Below are positions 49,990-57,739 of a stretch of DNA of 64,000 nt, piece after piece; position 1 is the first letter of the stretch; the number at the start of each line of letters is the position of its first letter. Origin of the DNA: CAJQQK01 sp965224225 (GTDB taxonomy: Bacteria > Pseudomonadota > Alphaproteobacteria > Rhizobiales > Hyphomicrobiaceae); the NCBI GenBank assembly GCA_965224225.1, contig CBDCZF010000005.1, positions 55,384 through 119,383 on the forward strand. The letters are read 5' to 3'. The notes under the pieces are model-generated. The model was not told the origin of the DNA, ran no database searches, and saw only the letters and a list, made by a program, of their open reading frames with translations. The position numbers and the translations under genes are program-made.

Positions 49990-51555
49990 ATGATCACGGT
50001 GGAGACGATTGGGCGAGTGCGCCATGACTTTCACGTCAAGGGCAAGAAGATCAAGGAGATCTCGCGGGAGCTTCGGCTGGCGCGGAACACGGTGCGTACA
50101 ATTGTGCGCGGCCAGGAGACCGAACATCGCTATGAACGCAAAACACAGCCTCATCGCAAGCTCGGCGGTTTTGCCGATCAGCTCGATGGCCTGCTCGAAG
50201 AGAACGCGAAGAAGGCCAAGCGCGAACGCCTGACATACCTGCAGATGTTCGAAGAGTTGCGTCTGGCTGGCTACCAGGGCGGCTATGATGCGGTGCGCCG
50301 CTATGGCCGGCGCTGGCAAGAAGCCCACGGTGCCCGGCTGGCCGAGGCGTATGTGCCGCTGCACTTCGATCCCGGTGAGGCGTATCAGTTTGACTGGAGC
50401 CACGAGATCGTCGTGATCGCAGGTAGCGCGGTGACCGTGAAGGTGGCGCACGTCAGGCTCTGCCACAGCCGCATGCCGTTCTTGCGTGCCTATCTGCGCG
50501 AAGCCCAGGAGATGGTTTTTGACGCCCATGACCAGGCATTCCGGTTCTTCAAGGGCGCCTGCCGGCGCGGCATCTACGACAACATGAAGACCGCCGTCGA
50601 TGCTGTTTTTGTCGGTAAGGAGCGCCAGTTCAACCGCCGCTTCCAGCAGATGCTAAGCCACCATCTCGTCGAGGCGACGGCGTGCACACCGGCAGCGGGG
50701 TGGGAGAAGGGGCAGGTAGAGAATGTCGTGTCGGAGACGCGCTTCCAGCACGATGTCGGCGTGATGCGGCGTGCCATCTTCACACCAAGGCTCAAGTTCT
50801 CAAGCCTGGCCGAACTCAACGCTTATCTGATCGACCGGTGCATCGCCTGGGCCAAGGCACACGCGCATCCCGAGTACAAGGATCGTTCGATCTTCGAGAT
50901 GTTCGAGGTCGAACGCGCGAGCCTCGTTCCATATGCCAGCCCGTTCGATGGCTTTCGCAGCGTAACGGCCGCGGTCTCCAAGACATGCCTCGTCACCTTC
51001 GACAAGAACAAGTACTCGGTGATGGCCAAGGCCGTTGGTCGGCCGGTTGATGTTTACGCTTACGCTGATCGCATCGTCATCAAGCAGGATGGCGAGATTG
51101 TCGGCGAACACGAGCGCTCGTTCGCCAAGGCGCAGACAATCTATAACCCCTGGCACTATGTCCCTGTTCTGGCAAAGAAACCCGGCGCATTGCGCAATGG
51201 CGCGCCGTTCAAGGGCTGGGTTCTGCCGGGCTCCCTTGGCCGTGTGCGCCGCCGCCTTGCCGGATCTGACGACGGCGACCGGCAGATGGTCCGGATCCTC
51301 ACCGCTGTCCTGACCGACGGCATGGCAGCGGTTGAGGCGGCGTGCACGGAAGCGCTCGCGGCACAGGTGGTCAGCGCCGATGTGATCCTCAATGTGCTTT
51401 ACCGCCAACAGCAACCGGAGCCACCGGCACCGGTCATGACGCCGGAGCGGTTGCAACTCGCATCACCACCGCTTGCCGATTGCGCGCGCTACGATGGCCT
51501 GATTGGCCAACCTCGCCTTGCGGCCGATCCCGTTTCCGCATTGGAGGTGGTGTGA
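49990..51555 (+). CDS. istA: IS21-family transposase IstA
   Basis: 521 residues. The N-terminal HTH (MITVETIGRVRHDFHVKGKK, IKEISRELRLARNTVRTIVR) precedes the DDE integrase core: AYQFDWSHEIVVIAGSAVTV (first D), FDAHDQAFRFFKGACRRGIY with DNMKTAVDAVF (second D), ATACTPAAGWEKGQVENVVS (Glu). Catalytic residues appear present. Its stop overlaps the istB start (TGATG), as usual in IS21. Confidence 0.95.
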   Translation: MITVETIGRVRHDFHVKGKKIKEISRELRLARNTVRTIVRGQETEHRYERKTQPHRKLGGFADQLDGLLEENAKKAKRERLTYLQMFEELRLAGYQGGYDAVRRYGRRWQEAHGARLAEAYVPLHFDPGEAYQFDWSHEIVVIAGSAVTVKVAHVRLCHSRMPFLRAYLREAQEMVFDAHDQAFRFFKGACRRGIYDNMKTAVDAVFVGKERQFNRRFQQMLSHHLVEATACTPAAGWEKGQVENVVSETRFQHDVGVMRRAIFTPRLKFSSLAELNAYLIDRCIAWAKAHAHPEYKDRSIFEMFEVERASLVPYASPFDGFRSVTAAVSKTCLVTFDKNKYSVMAKAVGRPVDVYAYADRIVIKQDGEIVGEHERSFAKAQTIYNPWHYVPVLAKKPGALRNGAPFKGWVLPGSLGRVRRRLAGSDDGDRQMVRILTAVLTDGMAAVEAACTEALAAQVVSADVILNVLYRQQQPEPPAPVMTPERLQLASPPLADCARYDGLIGQPRLAADPVSALEVV

Positions 51556-52283
51556 TGGAGCGCCATGAGATCCTCGAGTTGATGCGCACGTTGAGCCTCT
51601 CCGGCATGAGGGCGGCTTACGACGACATCGTCACCGCCGGCATCAAGCGGCGCCAGGGCGTCGAGAAGGTTCTGGCGGCCCTGCTCAAGGCCGAGATCGC
51701 CGCCAAGCAGGCGCGCTCGATCAATTACCAGATGACGATTGCCAAGCTGCCGCTGGCCAAGGAGCTTGCCGAACTCGATCTCGCCGAGACGCCGATCAAC
51801 GCCGAGGCGATCGAGACGCTTGGCCAGGGCAGCTTCCTGGACGATCAGCGCAACGTCGTCCTGGTCGGCGGCACAGGCACCGGCAAGACGCACATCGCGA
51901 TCGCCATCGCGCGCCAATGCATCCGGGCGGGCCGCAAGGCGCGCTTCTTCAACGTCGTCGACCTGGTCAATCGGCTCGAGACCGAAGTGAAGCTCGATCG
52001 CCAGGGCCGCACCGCCGACGCACTCAACCGCGTCGACCTCGTCATCCTCGACGAACTCGGCTACCTGCCGTTCGCGCAATCGGGCGGCCAACTGTTGTTC
52101 CACCTGATCAGCCGGCTTTACGAGCGCACCTCGATCATCGTGACGACCAACCTTGCATTCGCCGAATGGCCCAGTGTGTTCGGCGACGCCAAGATGACGA
52201 CTGCGCTGCTCGACCGCCTCACGCATCACTGCGACATCATCGAGACCGGCAACGACAGCTGGCGCTTCAAGAACCGCTCCTGA
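51555..52283 (+). CDS. istB: IS21-family ATPase helper IstB
   Basis: 242 residues from ATG 51555. AAA+ ATPase of the DnaC/DnaA type: VVLVGGTGTGKTHIAIAIAR (Walker A) and VDLVILDELGYLPFAQSGGQ (Walker B), with SIIVTTNLAFAEWPSVFGDA and TALLDRLTHHCDIIETGNDS. It forms the filament that bends target DNA for IstA. Complete. Confidence 0.96.
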   Translation: MERHEILELMRTLSLSGMRAAYDDIVTAGIKRRQGVEKVLAALLKAEIAAKQARSINYQMTIAKLPLAKELAELDLAETPINAEAIETLGQGSFLDDQRNVVLVGGTGTGKTHIAIAIARQCIRAGRKARFFNVVDLVNRLETEVKLDRQGRTADALNRVDLVILDELGYLPFAQSGGQLLFHLISRLYERTSIIVTTNLAFAEWPSVFGDAKMTTALLDRLTHHCDIIETGNDSWRFKNRS

Positions 52284-53478
52284 CGTGCGCCAGCCCGAGT
52301 CATGGCGCACTCGCCCAATCGTCTCCACCGTGATCATGCCCCTACAAGCCCCCGCTTCAGAACCACTTCGGGCGGAAATGCTGAACCCGTGGGGGTGGGG
52401 TCAAAATTGAACGCCGATCCGGGGTCAATTTTCGGCGCCGATTGACATAAAGGGTTGGGTTCCGCGAGCGTGGTGAGCCTCGCGCAGGCTCGCGAGCGGG
52501 CGGCGCGGGCCCGGCTGATGCTGGCGAATGGCCAGGACCCAATCAATGATGCTCGATCCGCTATCAGCAAGATTCCGAAATTCGCTGAACTTGCAGATGA
52601 GGTCATAACGGAACTGGAGAAATCGTGGCGCAATCCAAAGCATCGAGCGCAATGGCGATCGACCTTGAAGCTGCATGCACGATCGATATCGCTCAAACGC
52701 GTTGACACAATCACGACTACGGACGTCCTTGGCGTGCTGCAGCCGATATGGAATACGCTACCGGAAACGGCGCAGCGCGTTCGAGGGCGAATTGAGAAGA
52801 TTTTGGATGCCGCGATCGCGCGTGGATACTGCGAAGGTGCAAATCCCGCACGTTGGAAAGGTAACCTGGATCATCTCCTAGGATCGCATGCGCGCCTCAT
52901 TCGCGGCCATCACTCGGCCATGCCGGCCAATGATATTCCTGAATTTGTTGCGCGCCTTCGCGAGCGTCCATCGGTATCCGCGTTGGCCGTGGAGTTCACA
53001 ATCCTCACAGCGGCGCGCTCCGGCGAGACCCGCGGCGCCAGATGGAGCGAGATTAGCCACGAAGAGAAGCTTTGGATCATTCCGCCAGAACGCATGCTGA
53101 AGACGCAAAAAGAGCATCGCGTGCCCTTGACGGATCGCTGCCTGGAGATCCTGGGTAAGATGATGACGATCAGACGCAATGACCTCGTGTTTCCGGGCCA
53201 GAAACCAGGCAGGCCACTGTCTGATATGACTTTGACCAGCGTTCTGCGCCGTATGGGCGCCAACAAGTGCACGGTGCACGGATTTCGATCGAGCTTTCGT
53301 GATTGGGCTGAGGACATCGGCGACTTTCCGCGGGAACTGGCTGAGCAGGCTTTGGCGCACAAGGTCGGGAATGCTGTTGAAAGAGCGTATCGTCGAGGAG
53401 ATGCATTGGAGCGGCGGCGCGGACTAATGGAAGCCTGGTCCGCGTACTGTAGTTCGCTGGCAAACTTGGGTCCCTAGC

Positions 53479-54285
53479 ATGACGAAGCGCGATCTTGCCG
53501 AAATCGAAAATGCAGAAGAGATGCTCGATGAGATCATTCGACGCAACGCGTTAGATGGCTGTTGGGTCGTTAGGGCTCTGCTTAGAGAACTCCTTGAACC
53601 CGACGCGTTTCAGATATTGCGCATACCACTGGTTGATGGTGGATTTCCTGAAGCTCGCAAAATTGCCCGAAGACTAAGAGAATGCTTCGATACGCTAGAA
53701 GAGATCCGCAACAAAATTCATATACGGTCGCGAGATGAAGCGCTCGGTCGATTCCACTTGTGGATGATTGACGGCGCAGCCGCGCGGGTCAAGGACTTGG
53801 CCAAAGCTACCGACTACATTCCTGTTATTAGCCAGGAGGCACGTGAGTTTGCAGCAAATTATGAGAAAGCGACAAATATCGACGCCCGCACAATAAATAA
53901 ATCGGACCCGAGAGAGCGCGTATTAGTTGGATTGATCTACCTTGTGTTCCGTTATGCGCGCGGAAAACCCTCAAGGGCCCCACATGATGCTCCACCGACG
54001 CAATTTGAAGAGGCCTGCTATGCCATAATGCGTCGTAGAAATCATGTGAACCGTCCTGCAAGCTCGAAACCGGAGATGCTTACATCTGATTTCGAGTATG
54101 CATTCTACGAGCGCCTCAGAAGATTGTTGGAAGCCCAAGACTTCAAGGATGTTCTCTATAAGGTCGTGAGCTTGTTCGACAGGTGTCGGCTGCGACACGA
54201 AAAAGTGTCTCGAATACTTCTCAACTTCTGGATGGACTGCCTGATAGGCGTATGCTCCTTGGAGGACATGCCTCCGAAAACATGA
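53479..54285 (+). CDS. Hypothetical island protein
   Basis: 268 residues, starting 1 bp after the integrase stop, so co-transcribed with it when that gene was whole. It is mostly helical and charged (LAEIENAEEMLDEIIRRNAL, KIARRLRECFDTLEEIRNKI) with no signal, membrane helix or catalytic motif I recognise. Composition is AT-richer than the chromosome on the left. Function unknown. Confidence 0.65.
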   Translation: MTKRDLAEIENAEEMLDEIIRRNALDGCWVVRALLRELLEPDAFQILRIPLVDGGFPEARKIARRLRECFDTLEEIRNKIHIRSRDEALGRFHLWMIDGAAARVKDLAKATDYIPVISQEAREFAANYEKATNIDARTINKSDPRERVLVGLIYLVFRYARGKPSRAPHDAPPTQFEEACYAIMRRRNHVNRPASSKPEMLTSDFEYAFYERLRRLLEAQDFKDVLYKVVSLFDRCRLRHEKVSRILLNFWMDCLIGVCSLEDMPPKT

Positions 54286-54360
54286 GATTGGTCCTCCAAG
54301 ACTCGCAGCGTTCGCCCGAATATATACGGTCCATCGTTCTGATACCTAGGAGGTTCAAAG

Positions 54361-54576
54361 ATGGCCCAACCAACTTCCCTTCCTCAATCCAACCCGTACG
54401 AATACAAGCTTGCCTATAGGGTCGATGAGGCAGTGCGTGTTTCCGGCCTCGGGCGGACAACGATCTATGCCGCGATCAAAGAAGGCCAGCTCAAGGCTAT
54501 CAAAGTCGCAGGACGACGACTGATCCTAAGACGCGATCTTGAGGCGTTCCTGGGCTCGGGCGCAAGTGCCACGTGA
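54361..54576 (+). CDS. AlpA/excisionase-like HTH protein
   Basis: 71 residues. VDEAVRVSGLGRTTIYAAIK followed by EGQLKAIKVAGRRLILRRDL and EAFLG is a MerR-like winged helix of the excisionase/AlpA (HTH_17) type. In P4-like satellites such a gene turns on integrase or directs excision. A TAGGAGGTTCAAAG ribosome site precedes the ATG. Complete. Confidence 0.88.
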   Translation: MAQPTSLPQSNPYEYKLAYRVDEAVRVSGLGRTTIYAAIKEGQLKAIKVAGRRLILRRDLEAFLGSGASAT

Positions 54577-54742
54577 AAGCAGCACCGCCGCCCCGGAGCC
54601 AAGCGGAAGCGGCGGCAGTCATTATCGTTTGACAGCGCAGAATGCACTGCATCGTAGCCCACCCCACAGTGGCTCAAGCACATGAATCTGCAGCCCTTTT
54701 GTACCGCGTTCGCGGCTGCCCCGCAACATCGCGAGGCAAAAA

Positions 54743-55201
54743 ATGCAATCCCCTTTTCAAATAGAAGCCCCTCATTGGTCACCGAGTTGGAATGTTCTCG
54801 CCCTTTACGAGAATGACAAACGACCGATTGAGACAAAGTGGTCGCGGTGGTGCCACGAACGCCAACCAGCAGGTTACATCGACCGCTACATGCAGTCCGC
54901 CGCGTCTTACAATATCGGGCTGCCGCTCGGACAAGGCGGGCTCGTCGCGATCGACATCGACACCGAAGATGCCGATCATATCGCCCGTCTTGTCGCGTGC
55001 CTGCCGCCGATCAGGGCGGCGAAGCGTGGCAAACGTGGCTTCACGGCGTTCTTCTTGATGGCCGGCGACCACTTTCCGATCCAGCGCTTGAACCTCGTCG
55101 AGATCCTCTCACATGGCGCGCAAACTGTGATCCCACCGAGTATCCATCCTGACACTGGTCAGCCGTATGTATGGCTGGATCCGCAAAGTCTGGAGGCGTG
55201 A
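54743..55201 (+). CDS. Bifunctional primase-polymerase (PrimPol) domain protein
   Basis: 152 residues. WNVLALYENDKRPIETKWSR, YNIGLPLGQGGLVAIDIDTE and GKRGFTAFFLMAGDH give the archaeo-eukaryotic primase fold with the DxD metal site in IDIDTED; SHGAQTVIPPSIHPDTGQPY carries the conserved His. It is only the Prim-Pol domain and would start replication of the island. Its companion functions are in the next two genes, an arrangement seen in phage satellites and plasmids. Confidence 0.88.
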   Translation: MQSPFQIEAPHWSPSWNVLALYENDKRPIETKWSRWCHERQPAGYIDRYMQSAASYNIGLPLGQGGLVAIDIDTEDADHIARLVACLPPIRAAKRGKRGFTAFFLMAGDHFPIQRLNLVEILSHGAQTVIPPSIHPDTGQPYVWLDPQSLEA

Positions 55202-55203
55202 TC

Positions 55204-55680
55204 ATGGTCGAGTTTTACCCAATCTCTGATCGGCCGGATTTCTCGGCATTGCCCAGAATTTCTGAGGATCACCTCGCGAGCGTACGCGCCGTAGTGCAGG
55301 AAATTTCCGGCAAGCCATCACGTCAAATGCATCCTCGGCCGACGTTGCCGGCCATCAAAGGAACGCTCCCGCCAGATCAACGGCAACGGTATCACCGCTA
55401 TTTCGCGCCTGCCTACCGCGCAGATCTCGCCTCACTCGCGGCTATGCCACCGAACAGCGGTCGCAACAATCAGGCCTTTTGGTTCGTGTGCCGATTCGGC
55501 CGTCTCGTCCATCACGGACTGATCTCCGAATACCAGATGTTCGTCGACGTGGTCGGCGCCTGTACGGCAAATGGTCTCGTTGCCGAGGAGGGCTTGCGAG
55601 CGGTTCACGCGACGATCATGAGCGGCTTGCGCACATCCGCTCAGGACGCGCTTCCTGATCTTGGGGGGCGTCATGGATAA
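55204..55680 (+). CDS. Hypothetical protein between primase and ATPase
   Basis: 158 residues from ATG 55204, two bases after the primase stop, and overlapping the next gene by 8 nt. LPPDQRQRYHRYFAPAYRAD and NNQAFWFVCRFGRLVHHGLI suggest a helical DNA-binding or primase C-terminal-like module. Not assigned to a family. The tight coupling suggests it is a replication accessory protein. Confidence 0.7.
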   Translation: MVEFYPISDRPDFSALPRISEDHLASVRAVVQEISGKPSRQMHPRPTLPAIKGTLPPDQRQRYHRYFAPAYRADLASLAAMPPNSGRNNQAFWFVCRFGRLVHHGLISEYQMFVDVVGACTANGLVAEEGLRAVHATIMSGLRTSAQDALPDLGGRHG

Positions 55681-56512
55681 CGACATAGATCTCGACGTGG
55701 AACTCGATCGACTGGCGCAGCTTCCTCGGACTGAATACGAAAAAGTTCGCAAAGAAACGGCCAAGCGATTGGATCTCCGTGTCAGCGTGCTAGACGAGGA
55801 AGTGGAACTTCGACACACTGATCACGGCGGTGCACAATCCGGCAAACTCGGGGCGCTGAAGCCCGTCGAGCCGTGGCCCGAACCGGTAATCGGTGGCGAG
55901 CTTGTGGACAGGATCGTATCGGTACTGCTGAGGTTCATGGTGCTCTCGAGGGAGCAGGCCATCTCCCTGGCGCTTTGGACCATCTATTCACATGTCCATG
56001 ACGCTGCAGAGCACTCACCCATACTTGCAATCCAGAGTCCTGAAAAAAGGTGCGGGAAGACGACGCTTCTGCAGATCATTTCACGACTTGTGCCGAGGGC
56101 GGTGCCCGCGGCCAATATCACAGCAGCAGCGATCTTTCGAGCGATCGAAGCTTGGCACCCTATCCTGCTACTTGATGAAGGTGAAACGTACCTACAGTAC
56201 AACGATGACATGCGTGGCGTCCTCAATAGCGGCTTCAGCCGGGACTCCGCTTACGTCATCCGAACTGTCGGCGACAACCATGAACCCAAGCAGTTTTCAA
56301 CTTGGTGCCCCAAGGTGATCGCCCTGATTAGAACGCTACCCGACACGCTCCAGGATCGCTCAATCGTGATCCTGCTACGCAGAAAGCTTGCCACCGAGAA
56401 AACCGAACGTTTCGGCAAACGCCAGCATCAGGAACTGGAAGATCTTCGGGCGCAAATCGCGCGCTGGGGTCCGGCCATCGTATTCGGCAAATGGATCAAG
56501 GTGGCTGTGTAG
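55673..56512 (+). pseudogene. Truncated DUF3631-type replication ATPase
   Basis: About 279 codons from ATG 55673. P-loop ILAIQSPEKRCGKTTLLQII, Walker B-like ILLLDEGETYLQYNDDMRGV, sensor region VIALIRTLPDTLQDRSIVIL and the start of the DUF3631 tail (RQHQELEDLRAQIARW) are present. After that the sequence departs from the family and stops at 56510-56512, exactly where an antisense NRPS fragment begins. The usual 100 or more residues of DUF3631 are missing, so the gene was cut by the recombination that set the island boundary. Confidence 0.75.
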
Positions 56513-56839
56513 CAGTAAGAGCGGCGGCTCCGTATCCTGCAGAATTTCCCGCAAACGTTGTGTCGGCGCCGTCGGTTCCAGGGGCACATAGGCGCCTCCC
56601 GCTTTCAGAACGGCGAGCAGACTGACAACCATCTCTGCGCTACGTTCGAGACAAATGCCGACCGGCACATTTGGTCGGATGCCGGCACGCCTCAAATAGC
56701 TTGCCAGGCGATTGGAGCGTTCGTTGAGCTCTCGATAGCTGAGCGGCCCAGGTTCGAAGTAGTAGGCAACAGCATCCGGCGAACGTTCAGCCTGCTCCTC
56801 GAACAACTGATGAATGGTTTTCGCAGCGCTCGGAAGCAT
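56507..56839 (-). pseudogene. Truncated NRPS adenylation domain (N-terminal part)
   Basis: From ATG 56839, with AAGGGA nine bases before it, about 110 codons match an adenylation domain: TIHQLFEEQAERSPDAVAYY, PLSYRELNERSNRLASYLRR, GICLERSAEMVVSLLAVLKA and GGAYVPLEP (core A1-A2), then REILQDTEPPLLLL. Homology stops near 56507, where island DNA starts. All later A, T and C domains are lost. It lies downstream of the NRPS gene on the same strand, so it is probably the next gene of the same cluster. Confidence 0.82.
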
Positions 56840-57739
56840 CGGCTGGGTCCCTTCACTTCCGTTGCGAGGCGCGACACCATTTTCAGGTCGCATGTGCGCA
56901 CGGTGTGTCAGTTCATGGGGGCGCTCAGAATTGGCCCAGTTGGACCCCAAAAGCGTTCGCTGGCAATTCGACGACACCGAGCATCGCAAGCGCGTTCGGG
57001 TCAGATTCTCATCTCAGAAAGTGCTTGCATGCACTTAGGTCAGCAAATGTGTGTACATTCAGCGGCTGCTAAGTCAACGTCGGCTGTCTGGGGTGGTGCG
57101 GTCAAGATTCGGGACGGCATTCGCTGATCGTCGCTGCCTGGGTCAGGGTGTGCAATCTATGCCACGTGTGCTTCCATCACCACGCGACGCTACACCGGCT
57201 CAGGTCGCCTGTGGGTCACGAAGGAATGACTCCGTCAAGAGGATAACACGGCAGAGCATACTTCAGCAGCGGAAGACACGGTGAGATTGAGCGCACTCAA
57301 ATTGCGTATTTCCGCTGTACCCGCAGCTTCGAGCCCGTTCTGCTCGCATCGAAATTTTCAGCGTCGGGCCATCTTCTGCCGTGGCCGCCGTCTAAGGTGT
57401 TGCAGCGCATTCAGCCGCACCGGTAACATTGCCGACATCCGGGTCTGCTGGCTTTCTGCGTTGCTCAAGAAGCACAGTCGTTCGGAGTGTCTGCTCAACC
57501 CCAATGGGGAAGCGGGCCAGGAAGGGACGAACGCCTTTTAATGCTGGCTGCGTCGCAACAAATTGCCAGTTTCCAATTGCCGACAGCAACGTTCAATGGA
57601 AAGCCGGCGCTGCAATGGTCCAAACATACGTCGGCTATCAAAGCAGAAGCGGTCGCCTAAAGGGTCTGTCGCCCGCAGACATCGGCCCGGGCCGGCACGA
57701 TCTGGCACAAATTGCCGACAACGTATCGAGTGCATATTT
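56840..57739. other. 900-bp spacer without recognisable gene
   Basis: Between the truncated A-domain gene and the NRPS stop at 57740. Several short open frames occur on both strands but none has codon bias, a ribosome site or a known motif. It holds the promoter of the fragment and a symmetric dyad at 57019-57036. Confidence 0.5.
57019..57036. promoter_or_regulatory. Symmetric dyad AAGTGC-N6-GCACTT
   Basis: A perfect 6-bp inverted repeat with 6-base centre, 18 bp overall, about 180 bp upstream of the truncated NRPS gene start. It has the size of binding sites for LuxR-type or other dimeric regulators. No regulator gene is nearby. Confidence 0.35.

Larger units (their letters stand above)
49870..52447 (+). 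mobile_element. IS21-family insertion sequence (2578 bp)
   Basis: Left end TGTGAATCGGC and right end GCCGATTGACA are the terminal inverted repeats, with TAAAG duplicated on both sides (49865-49869 and 52448-52452). It carries istA and istB with 1-nt overlap. The inverted repeats extend to about 150-160 bp (49870-50029 and 52298-52447), containing several copies of CAATTTTGACCCC-type blocks and reaching into the first codons of istA. Confidence 0.95.
49707..53477 (+). pseudogene. P4-type tyrosine integrase gene split by an IS21 element
   Basis: The 5' part (49707-49869) encodes MAQLHKLNVKSMRGLTDPGR followed by SDGGGLYLHIGNGGRRRWIF, the arm-binding DUF4102 domain. The 3' part resumes at 52453 (GSASVVSLAQARERAARARL) and contains the catalytic core: TAARSGETRGARWSE (Arg I), VHGFRSSFRDWAED (HxxR), LAHKVGNAVERAYRRGD (His and Tyr). 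Removing the IS and one copy of TAAAG joins them in frame as 395 codons, with KLRDKGLGSASVV across the join. As it stands the gene is inactive. It marks the left side of an integrated satellite-like island. Confidence 0.93.

Noticed and set aside
51489..52337. Minus-strand ORF beginning like IstA (MITVETIGRVRH)
   Set aside because: Only the inverted terminal repeat copies the istA start; the rest is antisense to istB.
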